DNA from: JAAAOZ01 sp964496595
GTDB taxonomy: Bacteria > Chloroflexota > Anaerolineae > B4-G1 > SLSP01
Length of the DNA: 64,000 bases
Assembly (NCBI GenBank): GCA_964496595.1
Contig: CAZCAI010000004.1
Location: 1-64,000 of the forward strand
Direction of reading: 5' to 3'
Position numbers and translations under genes: made by a program
Notes under the pieces: model-generated
Told to the model about the DNA's origin: nothing
The model's input: only the letters and a program-made list of their open reading frames with translations
Databases searched by the model: none
Part shown: positions 8,108 to 15,206 of the stretch, in pieces
Layout: every line of letters begins with the position of its first letter
Numbering within the stretch: the first letter of the stretch is position 1

Positions 8108-9825
8108 TACATTCCTCCGTCAGTTGTCAAGTCAATTAGCGCGCCACTGACCGGCGCCAGTGTGATGGTGCGGTCACATAGCGTGAGGGTGTGCGTTTCC
8201 TCGCTGCGATTAAATGCTACCAGCACCGTCTCCAAAGCCTCTCGATACGTATATGCGTAAGTCTGGGTCGCATCATCCATATGCACCGTGCGCCGTTCGC
8301 CGCGCCAGATCGCCGGGTGATCGCGTCGTATGTGCAGCAGATCGCGGATAGTGTCGTGCAACGCTGGATGCGGCGGATCGTCCCAGGGCATCGGCAGCCG
8401 GCACTCGCTCATACCGCAACTCCCGGCCTCATTGATCGCGCGCTGCTGCGATATCCCCATCTCGGTGCCGTTGTAGACGATGGGCGGCCCACTCAACGTC
8501 AGCAGGCATAGAACGGCGAGCTTAAGCTTGCGCACATCACCCTCCGCAATCCACAAGAAGCGATCCATATCATGATTATCTACGAAACTGGGCAAACTAA
8601 AAGCAGAGGGGAAATAGTGCGCGTGACCCGCGAGGAAAGCGTCGAAGGCGCTAAAGGGCATCGTCCCAAAACCAAACGTATCGCGCAAAGCCTGAGCCAG
8701 CGGGAAATCCAAGGTGCCGTGCAGGCGACCGGCGTAGCTGCGCAGCACCGGCGGCGGGGCGGTGATCTCCCCGAATATCCAGGCATCGGGTTTGACCGCT
8801 TCGACCTGGGCGCGCACGGCGGTCCAGAAGTCGTGCGCGGGGCCGCTGGCGTAGTCGAGGCGCAGGCCGTCGAAACCGACGTCCTCAAGCCAGAAGCGGA
8901 TGCTGCGCAACAGGTGTTCGCGGACGGCAAGGTAGTCAGTGTTGAGCTGCGGCAGCTCGGGGATGTCGAAGTAGGCCACGTAGTCGTCGGGCCACGAGCG
9001 CCAGGTGAACCAGTGATACTCGTCGCTCTCGCGGTCGGTGCGGGCCTTAATAAAGGCCGGATGCTCGCGGCCCACGTGGTTGGCGACGAAGTCGAGCAGC
9101 ACGCGGATGCCGCGCGCGTGCGCCTCGCGAAGTAGTTCTCGCGCGTCATCGAGCGTCCCCAATCGGGGATTGACCGCGAAATAATCCAGGCCGTGGTAGC
9201 CGTGGTAGGCGTTATCGGGCTGGATGGGCGAGATCCACAGGCAGTTAAAGCCCAGATCGGCCACGTAGTCGAGCTTCTCGATGACGCCGCGCAGCGTGCC
9301 ACCGAAGGCTTGGCTCAAGTCCTCGGTTTGGGCCCAGTCACGGCCCGCGCCGGGGTTGAAGCGGTCGACGAAAATCTGGTAGATGCGCACCTCCTCCGAC
9401 CAGGCGGGCGCGCCTCCCGCGCCGACGAGGTAGGAGAATGTCTCTCCATCATCAGCGGGAATGGATGCGTTGTCATCGCGCGGCAGCGCCTCCACCGTGT
9501 AACGCACAATCGTGCCCATCGAATAGGCTGGCAGTGTCGCTTCCCAGGTCTGGATGTAGCGCCAGGTGAGCGTGTCCCATCGCGTATCGACCAACATCAG
9601 GGGGACAACCCGTGCTTCAGGCGCCGTGAGCACACATTGCACCGCTGCGACGGCCTGATCAACCGCTGCCTCGACGGTGATGGTGGGGGTATCGTCTGCC
9701 TGGGGCATCGCGGGCGCGATCCGGTGCCGATGCCAGACGCCCTGATGTGCGCGAGCGACCTTCTGGGCGCGTGTTTCAGTCATAGCAAACTCTGTGCCAA
9801 ACATATTCTCATTCATCTTCTGCAT
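8107..9825 (-). CDS. cytosolic alpha-amylase-family glycosidase (GH13)
   Basis: 572 residues without a signal peptide. An N-terminal beta domain (about 25-130) precedes the catalytic barrel. The four GH13 blocks are DFVANH (region I), GFDGLRLDYASG with the Asp nucleophile (II), IFGEIT with the acid/base Glu (III) and SFVDNHDMDRF (IV). A C-terminal beta domain follows. The ATG at 9825 has AAAGGA as ribosome site, lying inside the stop of malG. Such N-extended cytosolic enzymes are usually neopullulanase/cyclomaltodextrinase types that cut imported maltodextrins, matching the adjacent transporter. Confidence 0.93.
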   Translation of the reverse strand: MQKMNENMFGTEFAMTETRAQKVARAHQGVWHRHRIAPAMPQADDTPTITVEAAVDQAVAAVQCVLTAPEARVVPLMLVDTRWDTLTWRYIQTWEATLPAYSMGTIVRYTVEALPRDDNASIPADDGETFSYLVGAGGAPAWSEEVRIYQIFVDRFNPGAGRDWAQTEDLSQAFGGTLRGVIEKLDYVADLGFNCLWISPIQPDNAYHGYHGLDYFAVNPRLGTLDDARELLREAHARGIRVLLDFVANHVGREHPAFIKARTDRESDEYHWFTWRSWPDDYVAYFDIPELPQLNTDYLAVREHLLRSIRFWLEDVGFDGLRLDYASGPAHDFWTAVRAQVEAVKPDAWIFGEITAPPPVLRSYAGRLHGTLDFPLAQALRDTFGFGTMPFSAFDAFLAGHAHYFPSAFSLPSFVDNHDMDRFLWIAEGDVRKLKLAVLCLLTLSGPPIVYNGTEMGISQQRAINEAGSCGMSECRLPMPWDDPPHPALHDTIRDLLHIRRDHPAIWRGERRTVHMDDATQTYAYTYREALETVLVAFNRSEETHTLTLCDRTITLAPVSGALIDLTTDGGM

Positions 9826-9828
9826 ACG

Positions 9829-10722
9829 CTATCCTTTGACCGCGCCCTGAGTCAGACCACCGACGATATAATCTTGCAAAATGACGTAGATGATGACAAT
9901 GGGCAACGCGCCTAACACCGCACCAGCCGCATAAGGCCCCCAGTTCTGGCCGTAATCATCTTGGATCAACTGCTGCAAGCCTAACATCAGGGTAAAGAGC
10001 TTCTGATCCTGGATCATGATGCGGGCCAACACCCAATTGCTGTACACGCCCATGAACGCCAGTAGCGCCACCACTGAGATGATAGGCCGCGCCAGGGGGA
10101 AGATGATGCGCCAGAAGATTTGCCAATGCGTCGCACCATCGATCATCGCCGATTCGTCAATATCGCGCGGGATGGAATCGAAGAAGCCCTTCATCAGCCA
10201 TACGTTGAGGCCCATCGCGCTGCCCATGTAGAGCAGAATCAGGCCGCCGTGACTGTTGAAGCCCAGCCAGGGGATGTACTCGCCGATCTGGCGCATCAGC
10301 GCGTAGAGCGCCGTCATCGCCAGCAGGGCCGGGAAGACCTGCACCAACAGCACCAGCAGGAGCAATTGATTGCGCCCCTGGAAGCGGAAACGCGAGAAGC
10401 TGAAGGCCGCTAACATTGTCATCAACACGGTGAGCACGGTGGCGATGAGCGAGACTTTGATGGTATTGAACATCCATAGCCCAAAGGGACGTTCAATCAG
10501 AATCGTGCGGAAGTGTTTCAATGTCGGCTGATCGGGGATCAGCTTTTGGCCGCTCAAGCCGCTGGTGGGATTGAAGGCCGCTGATACCGTCCACATAATC
10601 GGAAAGAGCGAGAAGCTCAGCACGACCAACGCCAGCAACAGTTTAAGCGCATTGCTGATCCGGCGACGGTTGCGCTGTGACTGCATAATGCGGTCCCAGA
10701 ACGAAACATTGGGGCTAGACAT
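9829..10722 (-). CDS. malG: carbohydrate ABC transporter permease, MalG type
   Basis: 297 residues with six predicted membrane segments. The first begins near residue 21 (LKLLLALVVLSFSLFPIMW). The coupling EAA loop reads ESAMIDGATHWQIFWRIIFP. I chose the ATG at 10722 because GGAGG lies 9 bases upstream and the protein then begins in the normal MalG way; an upstream in-frame extension to 10929 would run through malF. The start overlaps malF by 8 bases. It forms the membrane channel with MalF. The ATPase (MalK) is not encoded in this window and must come from elsewhere. Confidence 0.93.
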   Translation of the reverse strand: MSSPNVSFWDRIMQSQRNRRRISNALKLLLALVVLSFSLFPIMWTVSAAFNPTSGLSGQKLIPDQPTLKHFRTILIERPFGLWMFNTIKVSLIATVLTVLMTMLAAFSFSRFRFQGRNQLLLLVLLVQVFPALLAMTALYALMRQIGEYIPWLGFNSHGGLILLYMGSAMGLNVWLMKGFFDSIPRDIDESAMIDGATHWQIFWRIIFPLARPIISVVALLAFMGVYSNWVLARIMIQDQKLFTLMLGLQQLIQDDYGQNWGPYAAGAVLGALPIVIIYVILQDYIVGGLTQGAVKG

Positions 10723-12289
10723 TTTCACTTGCCTCCTCCCAGCGTCGCATGGCGCGATTCTGGAATAATGTGATGGTTGCCAAAATGATAAAAATGACCA
10801 GAGAGATAGCCGAAGCGTAGCCGAAATCCTGCCCGCCGCCGCCCCCGAAGGCCAAGCGGTAGACATAGCTGATAAGGATGTCGGAGTGCCCCGCCGGCGT
10901 CGAGGTACCGACCATCGGCGGCCCGCCATCGTTAAAGAGATAGACGACGTTCAGTGAGTTAAAATTGGCCGTGAACGAGCCAATCAGTAGCGGCCCCACC
11001 CCGATTAACAACATCGGCAAGGTCAGGTGCCAGAACTGTTGCCACGCATTCGCCCCGTCGATATCGGCGGCTTCGTACATATCTGTCGGGATCGCTTGCA
11101 GCGCGCCGCTGTTGACCAGCATAAAGTAGGGGTAGGCCAACCAGACGTTGATCATAATCAAGGCGCCCCTGACCCACAAGGGATCAGAGAAAATCGGTGG
11201 CCAGCCGACCGGCATCCCCAGCAACCTCGCCAAATTTGTGCTGATGACGCCATCAAGCGGGTTGAGCATGCCGCGCCAGATCAAGATAGTGATCACATTC
11301 GGCACGGCCCACGGAATAATCAACAGGCCCTTGATGAGCTTCTGGAGCGGCATCTCGCGCCCAAACGCCAGCGCGATCATCAAGCCTAAGCTGAAGGCCA
11401 ACAGGACGCTCAGCGCAGCGAAGGCAAAGGTCCACAAGAAAATGCTCAGGAGCGGGCCGCGAAACGAGGGATTGGTGAAAAAGCGGGTGAAGTTGCGCAT
11501 CCCGACGCCGACTTGATACCCCGGAGATAGGGCTTCTCCCGTCTCGGCAATAAATTGCCCCTTCTCCTCATCGGCGTGATAGACCAAATCTAACTTGCGA
11601 TCCCGCAAGGTATCGGTGGATTCATCGTAGATGTAGCGTGGCTCCATTGCCGCTGCCACGCCCAGTTGGGAGGTCAACTGCACCTCGCGCCCCTCCGCCT
11701 GGAAAGTCAAATCCTGCAAATTAGAGAGCGATTGCACCAATTCAACGGTATTCAGCGCTTCATAGCCGGCCACCGATATGGGCACCCCCTCGTCATCTAA
11801 TGGCCCGATGGCCGGCTGGGTTTGCGCGCCCTCCGGCAGCGCCAAAAATCCTTCGCCGTCGGATTCTGACACTAGCCATAAGGCATAGTCACTCTCCGGG
11901 CTGCGGAATACCGTGTAGCGATAGGTCATCCCGCTCTCCGGTAAAAATTGCCGTTGCGTCAGCACTTGAATCGCCTGTTCCTTTTGGAGCAAGTGCCCGG
12001 TGCCATAGTTGGTAAAAGAGATGTAAATCGTGAAAATGATGGGGTAAATACTGAGGAGTAACATAAAGGCCAAACCGGGCGCCATCCAGCGTAGCGGATA
12101 GGCATCTTCCTTGAGAAAGACATAGTTGATTCCCGCTGTAATCAACGCTAACATCACGCCCAATTGCCAATATCCATCTCCGAACAACGTCACGACAAAA
12201 ACCGATGCCATCGCATCCAACACCATCAGGCCCAACAGGCGCAGACCGATGCGCGAAAGGCTCATCTTTGGGGAAGATTCTTCAGTCAT
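10715..12289 (-). CDS. malF: carbohydrate ABC transporter permease, MalF type
   Basis: 524 residues, as long as enterobacterial MalF and longer than most ABC sugar permeases. The extra length is a large extracytoplasmic loop (about 95-265) between the third and fourth membrane segments, corresponding to the P2 domain that contacts the binding protein in MalF. The EAA loop is EAADIDGANAWQQFWHLTLP near residue 405. Its presence, together with GH13 genes, favours maltose/maltodextrin as cargo over generic sugars. It follows malE after a 63-base gap that contains a strong hairpin. Confidence 0.93.
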   Translation of the reverse strand: MTEESSPKMSLSRIGLRLLGLMVLDAMASVFVVTLFGDGYWQLGVMLALITAGINYVFLKEDAYPLRWMAPGLAFMLLLSIYPIIFTIYISFTNYGTGHLLQKEQAIQVLTQRQFLPESGMTYRYTVFRSPESDYALWLVSESDGEGFLALPEGAQTQPAIGPLDDEGVPISVAGYEALNTVELVQSLSNLQDLTFQAEGREVQLTSQLGVAAAMEPRYIYDESTDTLRDRKLDLVYHADEEKGQFIAETGEALSPGYQVGVGMRNFTRFFTNPSFRGPLLSIFLWTFAFAALSVLLAFSLGLMIALAFGREMPLQKLIKGLLIIPWAVPNVITILIWRGMLNPLDGVISTNLARLLGMPVGWPPIFSDPLWVRGALIMINVWLAYPYFMLVNSGALQAIPTDMYEAADIDGANAWQQFWHLTLPMLLIGVGPLLIGSFTANFNSLNVVYLFNDGGPPMVGTSTPAGHSDILISYVYRLAFGGGGGQDFGYASAISLVIFIILATITLFQNRAMRRWEEASENV

Positions 12290-12313
12290 CGCGTTACCTC
12301 CTAAGTAAGCGAA

Positions 12314-12343
12314 CCCTCCCGGAGACTATGATCTCCGGGAGGG
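12314..12343 (-). promoter_or_regulatory. malE-malF intercistronic hairpin
   Basis: CCCTCCCGGAGA and TCTCCGGGAGGG form a perfect 12-bp stem with a 6-base loop, ending 9 bases past the malE stop. No T-run follows on the transcribed strand. It therefore looks like an mRNA-stabilising or partial attenuating hairpin, not a full terminator, and could raise malE transcript over the permease genes. Confidence 0.75.
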
Positions 12344-12352
12344 AGATTAAAT

Positions 12353-14308
12353 TTACTGCTTCTCGATTGCCTCGCGGATTTGATCAGCGGCGTTAGTGAA
12401 CGCGGATTCAGGCGTATCGCCGCCCTGCGCCACCAGCGTCAGCGCATTTGTCCATGCTTCCCACACCGCGCCCATCTCCTGGATGGCAGGCATCGGGGTG
12501 CCATTGGCCCCGGCCTCAGCAAAGCCCACCAGGTCAGGATCATCCAAGGTTTCCAGCAAAGGCAGATAAGCCGGGGGACGTGGCTCCATATCGTAGATTG
12601 CCTGCATTGTCTCCTGTGTGGCTACGAACTCGTTCAGGAACACCTGGGCCAGAAGCGGCTCTTTGCTGAAGGCGTTGATCATAAAGCCCTGCACGCCCAA
12701 GAACGGCTGAGCCTCTTGCGCCTGCGCGGGGATCTCGCTGATCTCGTAGTTGACACCGGATTCCCGAATGCGCGCCAGGAACCACGGCCCGGTGATGATC
12801 ATCGCGGCCTTACCATCCTCGAACCAGGACACCATCGTCTCGCCGTCCATCGCGGGCGGCTGCAACTCCTCGTCGATAAAACCGGCGTACCACTGCGCAG
12901 CAGTGATGGAACCTTCGTTATCCATGCCCACATCCTGCGGATTCCAACTGCCGTCGGCGTTTTGACCGAAGATGTAACCGCCAAACGCGGTTTGGATGGG
13001 GAAGAAGTGGTAGGGATCGCCCTCCATACGCACGAAGCCATATTGATTCGTATCCACATCCTCATCGTTGTTCGCCGTCAGCTCACGAGAGATGTCCGTC
13101 ACTTCATCCCAGGTGGCCGGCGCGTCGGGGACCAGGTCGGTATTGTAGAAGAAGGCCACGTTCTCGACCGCGTTCGGCATCCCGTACAGTTCGCCCTGAT
13201 ACGTGAACGCTTCCAGCGCGGCCGGCGCGAACTCCGCCGCCTTGTCGCCCAAATCAAGTGGCGCCAAGAGACCACTGGCGCCCAACTCGCCCAGCCAGTC
13301 GTGCGCACCGACAATGATGTCTGGTCCTTCGCCGGCGGGCGCCGCGACCGTGAAAATATCGCGCACGTCGCCCATCGCCAACTCTTCGACCACGATCTCG
13401 ATGCCATACTCGGCCTCGAATTCATCCGCCAGTTCGCGCAGCGGCTCGGCACGATTTTCATCCGCCCAAATCACCAATCCGCCCTCGACAGACGCGCTGG
13501 GTGGTTCGGCCAGGCCTTCGCTTTCTGCCACAATCTCTTTGCTGACCGGATCAAACGTAATCGTCACCGGCGCATCCTGAGTCAAATTGATCGTCTTATT
13601 GCCGTCCATCCCCTCCGGGAAGCTCACATCCCACGAGCCGTTCACCGTGACCTTGTATTCATAAGCTCCTTTCGTGAGATCGAAGGTGCCCGACCAAGTA
13701 TTGCTGGCCTCATCGTACGCGAGCGCCGTCGCTTCACAATCGGGCATCCAGTCCTCATCACAACCCAGTTGCGCCTGCATCGTGCCGGCCACAAACGCCG
13801 ATTCGTACTCCTCCACCGGCGCTTCGCCAATCCCCTCGCTCTCAACCGTCGTCAGCTTGGTCTCAGGATCGAAGGTGAAGGTCACCGGCGCGCGCTCCGC
13901 CATCGAAAGTGCGTAATTGGTACCCATCCCCGACTTGCCGCCGACGCCAAAACTGACATCCCAATTACCATTCAGCGTGATAGAGTATTCGTAACTGCCG
14001 GGATCAATCTCGAAGGTGCCCGTCCAGGTATTGCTGGCCTCATCATAGGTGAGCGCCGTCGCATCACAATCAGCCGTCCAGTTGTCCTCGCAGCCCAATT
14101 GCGTCTGCATCGTGCCCACCAGCGTGATCAGATCATCTGAGGAAAGCTCCACCGGCTCCTCGGTCGCTTCTTCCGTCGCTTCCTCCGCCGGTTCCGTTGG
14201 CGCCTCGGTGGGCGCTTCCGTGGGGGTCGCCTTCGGGCCACACGCAGTAAGGATCATCGATCCTACCAACAACATCAAAACGGCCAATCTCCAAAGTCGC
14301 GTCTTCAT
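12353..14308 (-). CDS. malE: maltodextrin-binding lipoprotein with two N-terminal X25-like modules
   Basis: 651 residues against about 400 for ordinary MalE. A lipoprotein signal ends LTAC (Cys23). A Thr/Pro/Glu-rich linker runs to about 55. Two similar modules follow (about 60-160 and 168-270), each with Q-x-QLGC, a second Cys in DCDATAL or DCEATAL, YDEASNTW, GTF, YEY, NGxWDVSF and VTxTFDP, the pattern of the pullulanase X25 domain. The solute-binding domain (about 275-651) carries GPDIIVGAHDWLGELGASGLLAPLD, GMPNAVENVAFFYNTD and AMIITGPW blocks. It should bind maltodextrin at the outer face of the membrane. A GAGGAG ribosome site precedes the ATG. Confidence 0.9.
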   Translation of the reverse strand: MKTRLWRLAVLMLLVGSMILTACGPKATPTEAPTEAPTEPAEEATEEATEEPVELSSDDLITLVGTMQTQLGCEDNWTADCDATALTYDEASNTWTGTFEIDPGSYEYSITLNGNWDVSFGVGGKSGMGTNYALSMAERAPVTFTFDPETKLTTVESEGIGEAPVEEYESAFVAGTMQAQLGCDEDWMPDCEATALAYDEASNTWSGTFDLTKGAYEYKVTVNGSWDVSFPEGMDGNKTINLTQDAPVTITFDPVSKEIVAESEGLAEPPSASVEGGLVIWADENRAEPLRELADEFEAEYGIEIVVEELAMGDVRDIFTVAAPAGEGPDIIVGAHDWLGELGASGLLAPLDLGDKAAEFAPAALEAFTYQGELYGMPNAVENVAFFYNTDLVPDAPATWDEVTDISRELTANNDEDVDTNQYGFVRMEGDPYHFFPIQTAFGGYIFGQNADGSWNPQDVGMDNEGSITAAQWYAGFIDEELQPPAMDGETMVSWFEDGKAAMIITGPWFLARIRESGVNYEISEIPAQAQEAQPFLGVQGFMINAFSKEPLLAQVFLNEFVATQETMQAIYDMEPRPPAYLPLLETLDDPDLVGFAEAGANGTPMPAIQEMGAVWEAWTNALTLVAQGGDTPESAFTNAADQIREAIEKQ

Positions 14309-14419
14309 TTTTCTCCTCGCTTTTTAACTAAGAATGGTTAAGAATCGATCTAAAACACCGGGGCCTGAACATCAACTCCGATAGCCACCTCCTTAATAGC
14401 CCATCGCTGAACCGAATAA

Positions 14420-14437
14420 TAGTTTATACATCAACTA
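14420..14437. promoter_or_regulatory. MarR-type operator copy 3 (malE leader)
   Basis: TAGTTTATACATCAACTA, a near palindrome matching the marR-promoter palindrome at 14 of 18 positions or better. It lies downstream of the predicted malE transcription start. Confidence 0.65.
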
Positions 14438-14470
14438 TATGGTTAAAAAAACGCCAATCAGCGCCCAAAA

Positions 14471-14488
14471 CCGTTTACATATCAACTA
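14471..14488. promoter_or_regulatory. MarR-type operator copy 2 (malE -10/start)
   Basis: CCGTTTACATATCAACTA. One half-site (TCAACTA) is exact. It overlaps the -10 TATAGT and the predicted start of transcription of the malE operon, where a bound repressor would block polymerase. Confidence 0.65.
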
Positions 14489-14513
14489 TAACATATATTA
14501 GTTGACTTGTCAA
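14485..14513 (-). promoter_or_regulatory. malE operon promoter
   Basis: On the minus strand TTGACA (14513-14508) and TATAGT (14490-14485) are separated by 17 bases, close to the sigma-70 consensus. The predicted start near 14478 gives a leader of about 170 bases before malE. Two operator copies overlap the -35 and -10 regions. Confidence 0.8.
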
Positions 14514-14516
14514 CTG
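14499..14516. promoter_or_regulatory. MarR-type operator copy 1 (malE -35)
   Basis: TAGTTGACTTGTCAACTG contains the perfect inverted repeat AGTTGAC-TT-GTCAACT (14500-14515). It overlaps the malE -35 hexamer. Confidence 0.75.
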
Positions 14517-14569
14517 TTTTCGGGACGAACTTGGAGGAATTTCAGAAATTGCTTGGGGATACGAAAATA

Positions 14570-15025
14570 TCAAGCGTCGGCTTGAGCTTTTTGCTCTTGA
14601 ACCAAGGCCGCCAGATGCTCATTCAATGCATCGAGATTCTCATGTAGACCGCCCTGCTCCAAATCACACAAGCAGGAGAAACGGCGTTCGTTAAGGTCTT
14701 GATAGGCTTTGTCAGCGCGCTCCCTCAATTCCTCGCCGGCTGGGGTGAGGTATAATCGCAGCGCCCGATTATCCTCTGGATCGACTTGGCGCGTAAGGTA
14801 CCCATCCTCTTCCATGCTTTTGACGATGCGCGTGGTGTTGCCTTTGGTGCATAGCAGCTTCTCGCTCAACTCATTCTGTGATAAGCCGGGATGCTTATGA
14901 AGATGCATCAGCGTGTGATAGCGGGTGTTGCTCAAGCCAAACTGCTGCAAAAGCGAGATGTCACTATCATCCAAAAGCATGTGGGTTTTGGTCAAGGCGG
15001 AATATAATTCATCTGCGAGGCTCAT
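14570..15025 (-). CDS. MarR-family transcriptional regulator
   Basis: 151 residues, the usual MarR size. The winged-helix core runs from about 40 to 105: LSQNELSEKL helix, recognition helix around TKGNTTRIVKSMEEDGYL, and the wing with the family signature DPEDNRALRLYLTPAGEEL. Helices at both ends provide the dimer interface. GGGAGGAG precedes the ATG. Its own promoter and the promoter of the downstream malE operon carry the same palindrome, so it probably represses both. The ligand is unknown; a sugar would be unusual for MarR proteins, which mostly sense small aromatic compounds or oxidation. Confidence 0.92.
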   Translation of the reverse strand: MSLADELYSALTKTHMLLDDSDISLLQQFGLSNTRYHTLMHLHKHPGLSQNELSEKLLCTKGNTTRIVKSMEEDGYLTRQVDPEDNRALRLYLTPAGEELRERADKAYQDLNERRFSCLCDLEQGGLHENLDALNEHLAALVQEQKAQADA

Positions 15026-15046
15026 ATCTCCTCCCTCATGTACACT

Positions 15047-15064
15047 TAGTTTATATATAAACTA
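15047..15064. promoter_or_regulatory. perfect 18-bp palindromic operator at the marR promoter
   Basis: TAGTTTATATATAAACTA is a perfect palindrome. It overlaps the -10 and start region of the marR promoter and lies in the divergent gap before the GH13-like gene, so it could serve autoregulation and control of both directions. Confidence 0.8.
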
Positions 15065-15089
15065 TATCATGAGGCCGGAGAATCGTCAA
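15061..15089 (-). promoter_or_regulatory. marR promoter
   Basis: Minus-strand TTGACG (15089-15084) and TATAGT (15066-15061), spacer 17. The -10 is inside the palindromic operator. Confidence 0.8.
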
Positions 15090-15206
15090 TGACGTGCTTG
15101 TGGAAATACATCTTTGGAGTAAACTTACGTTGTCCTCATCTTTACAGGAGATACACTCAGGAGACCCCTCAAAGCACAAACAGAGCAAGAGCAAAGGAGC
15201 TTGGAC

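Noticed and set aside
8572..9135. Plus-strand frame opposite the GH13 gene
   Set aside because: Antisense shadow of the catalytic barrel; the minus strand holds all four GH13 motifs.
12380..14140. 586-codon plus-strand frame opposite malE
   Set aside because: Antisense shadow; the minus-strand protein has a lipobox, tandem modules and a full solute-binding domain.
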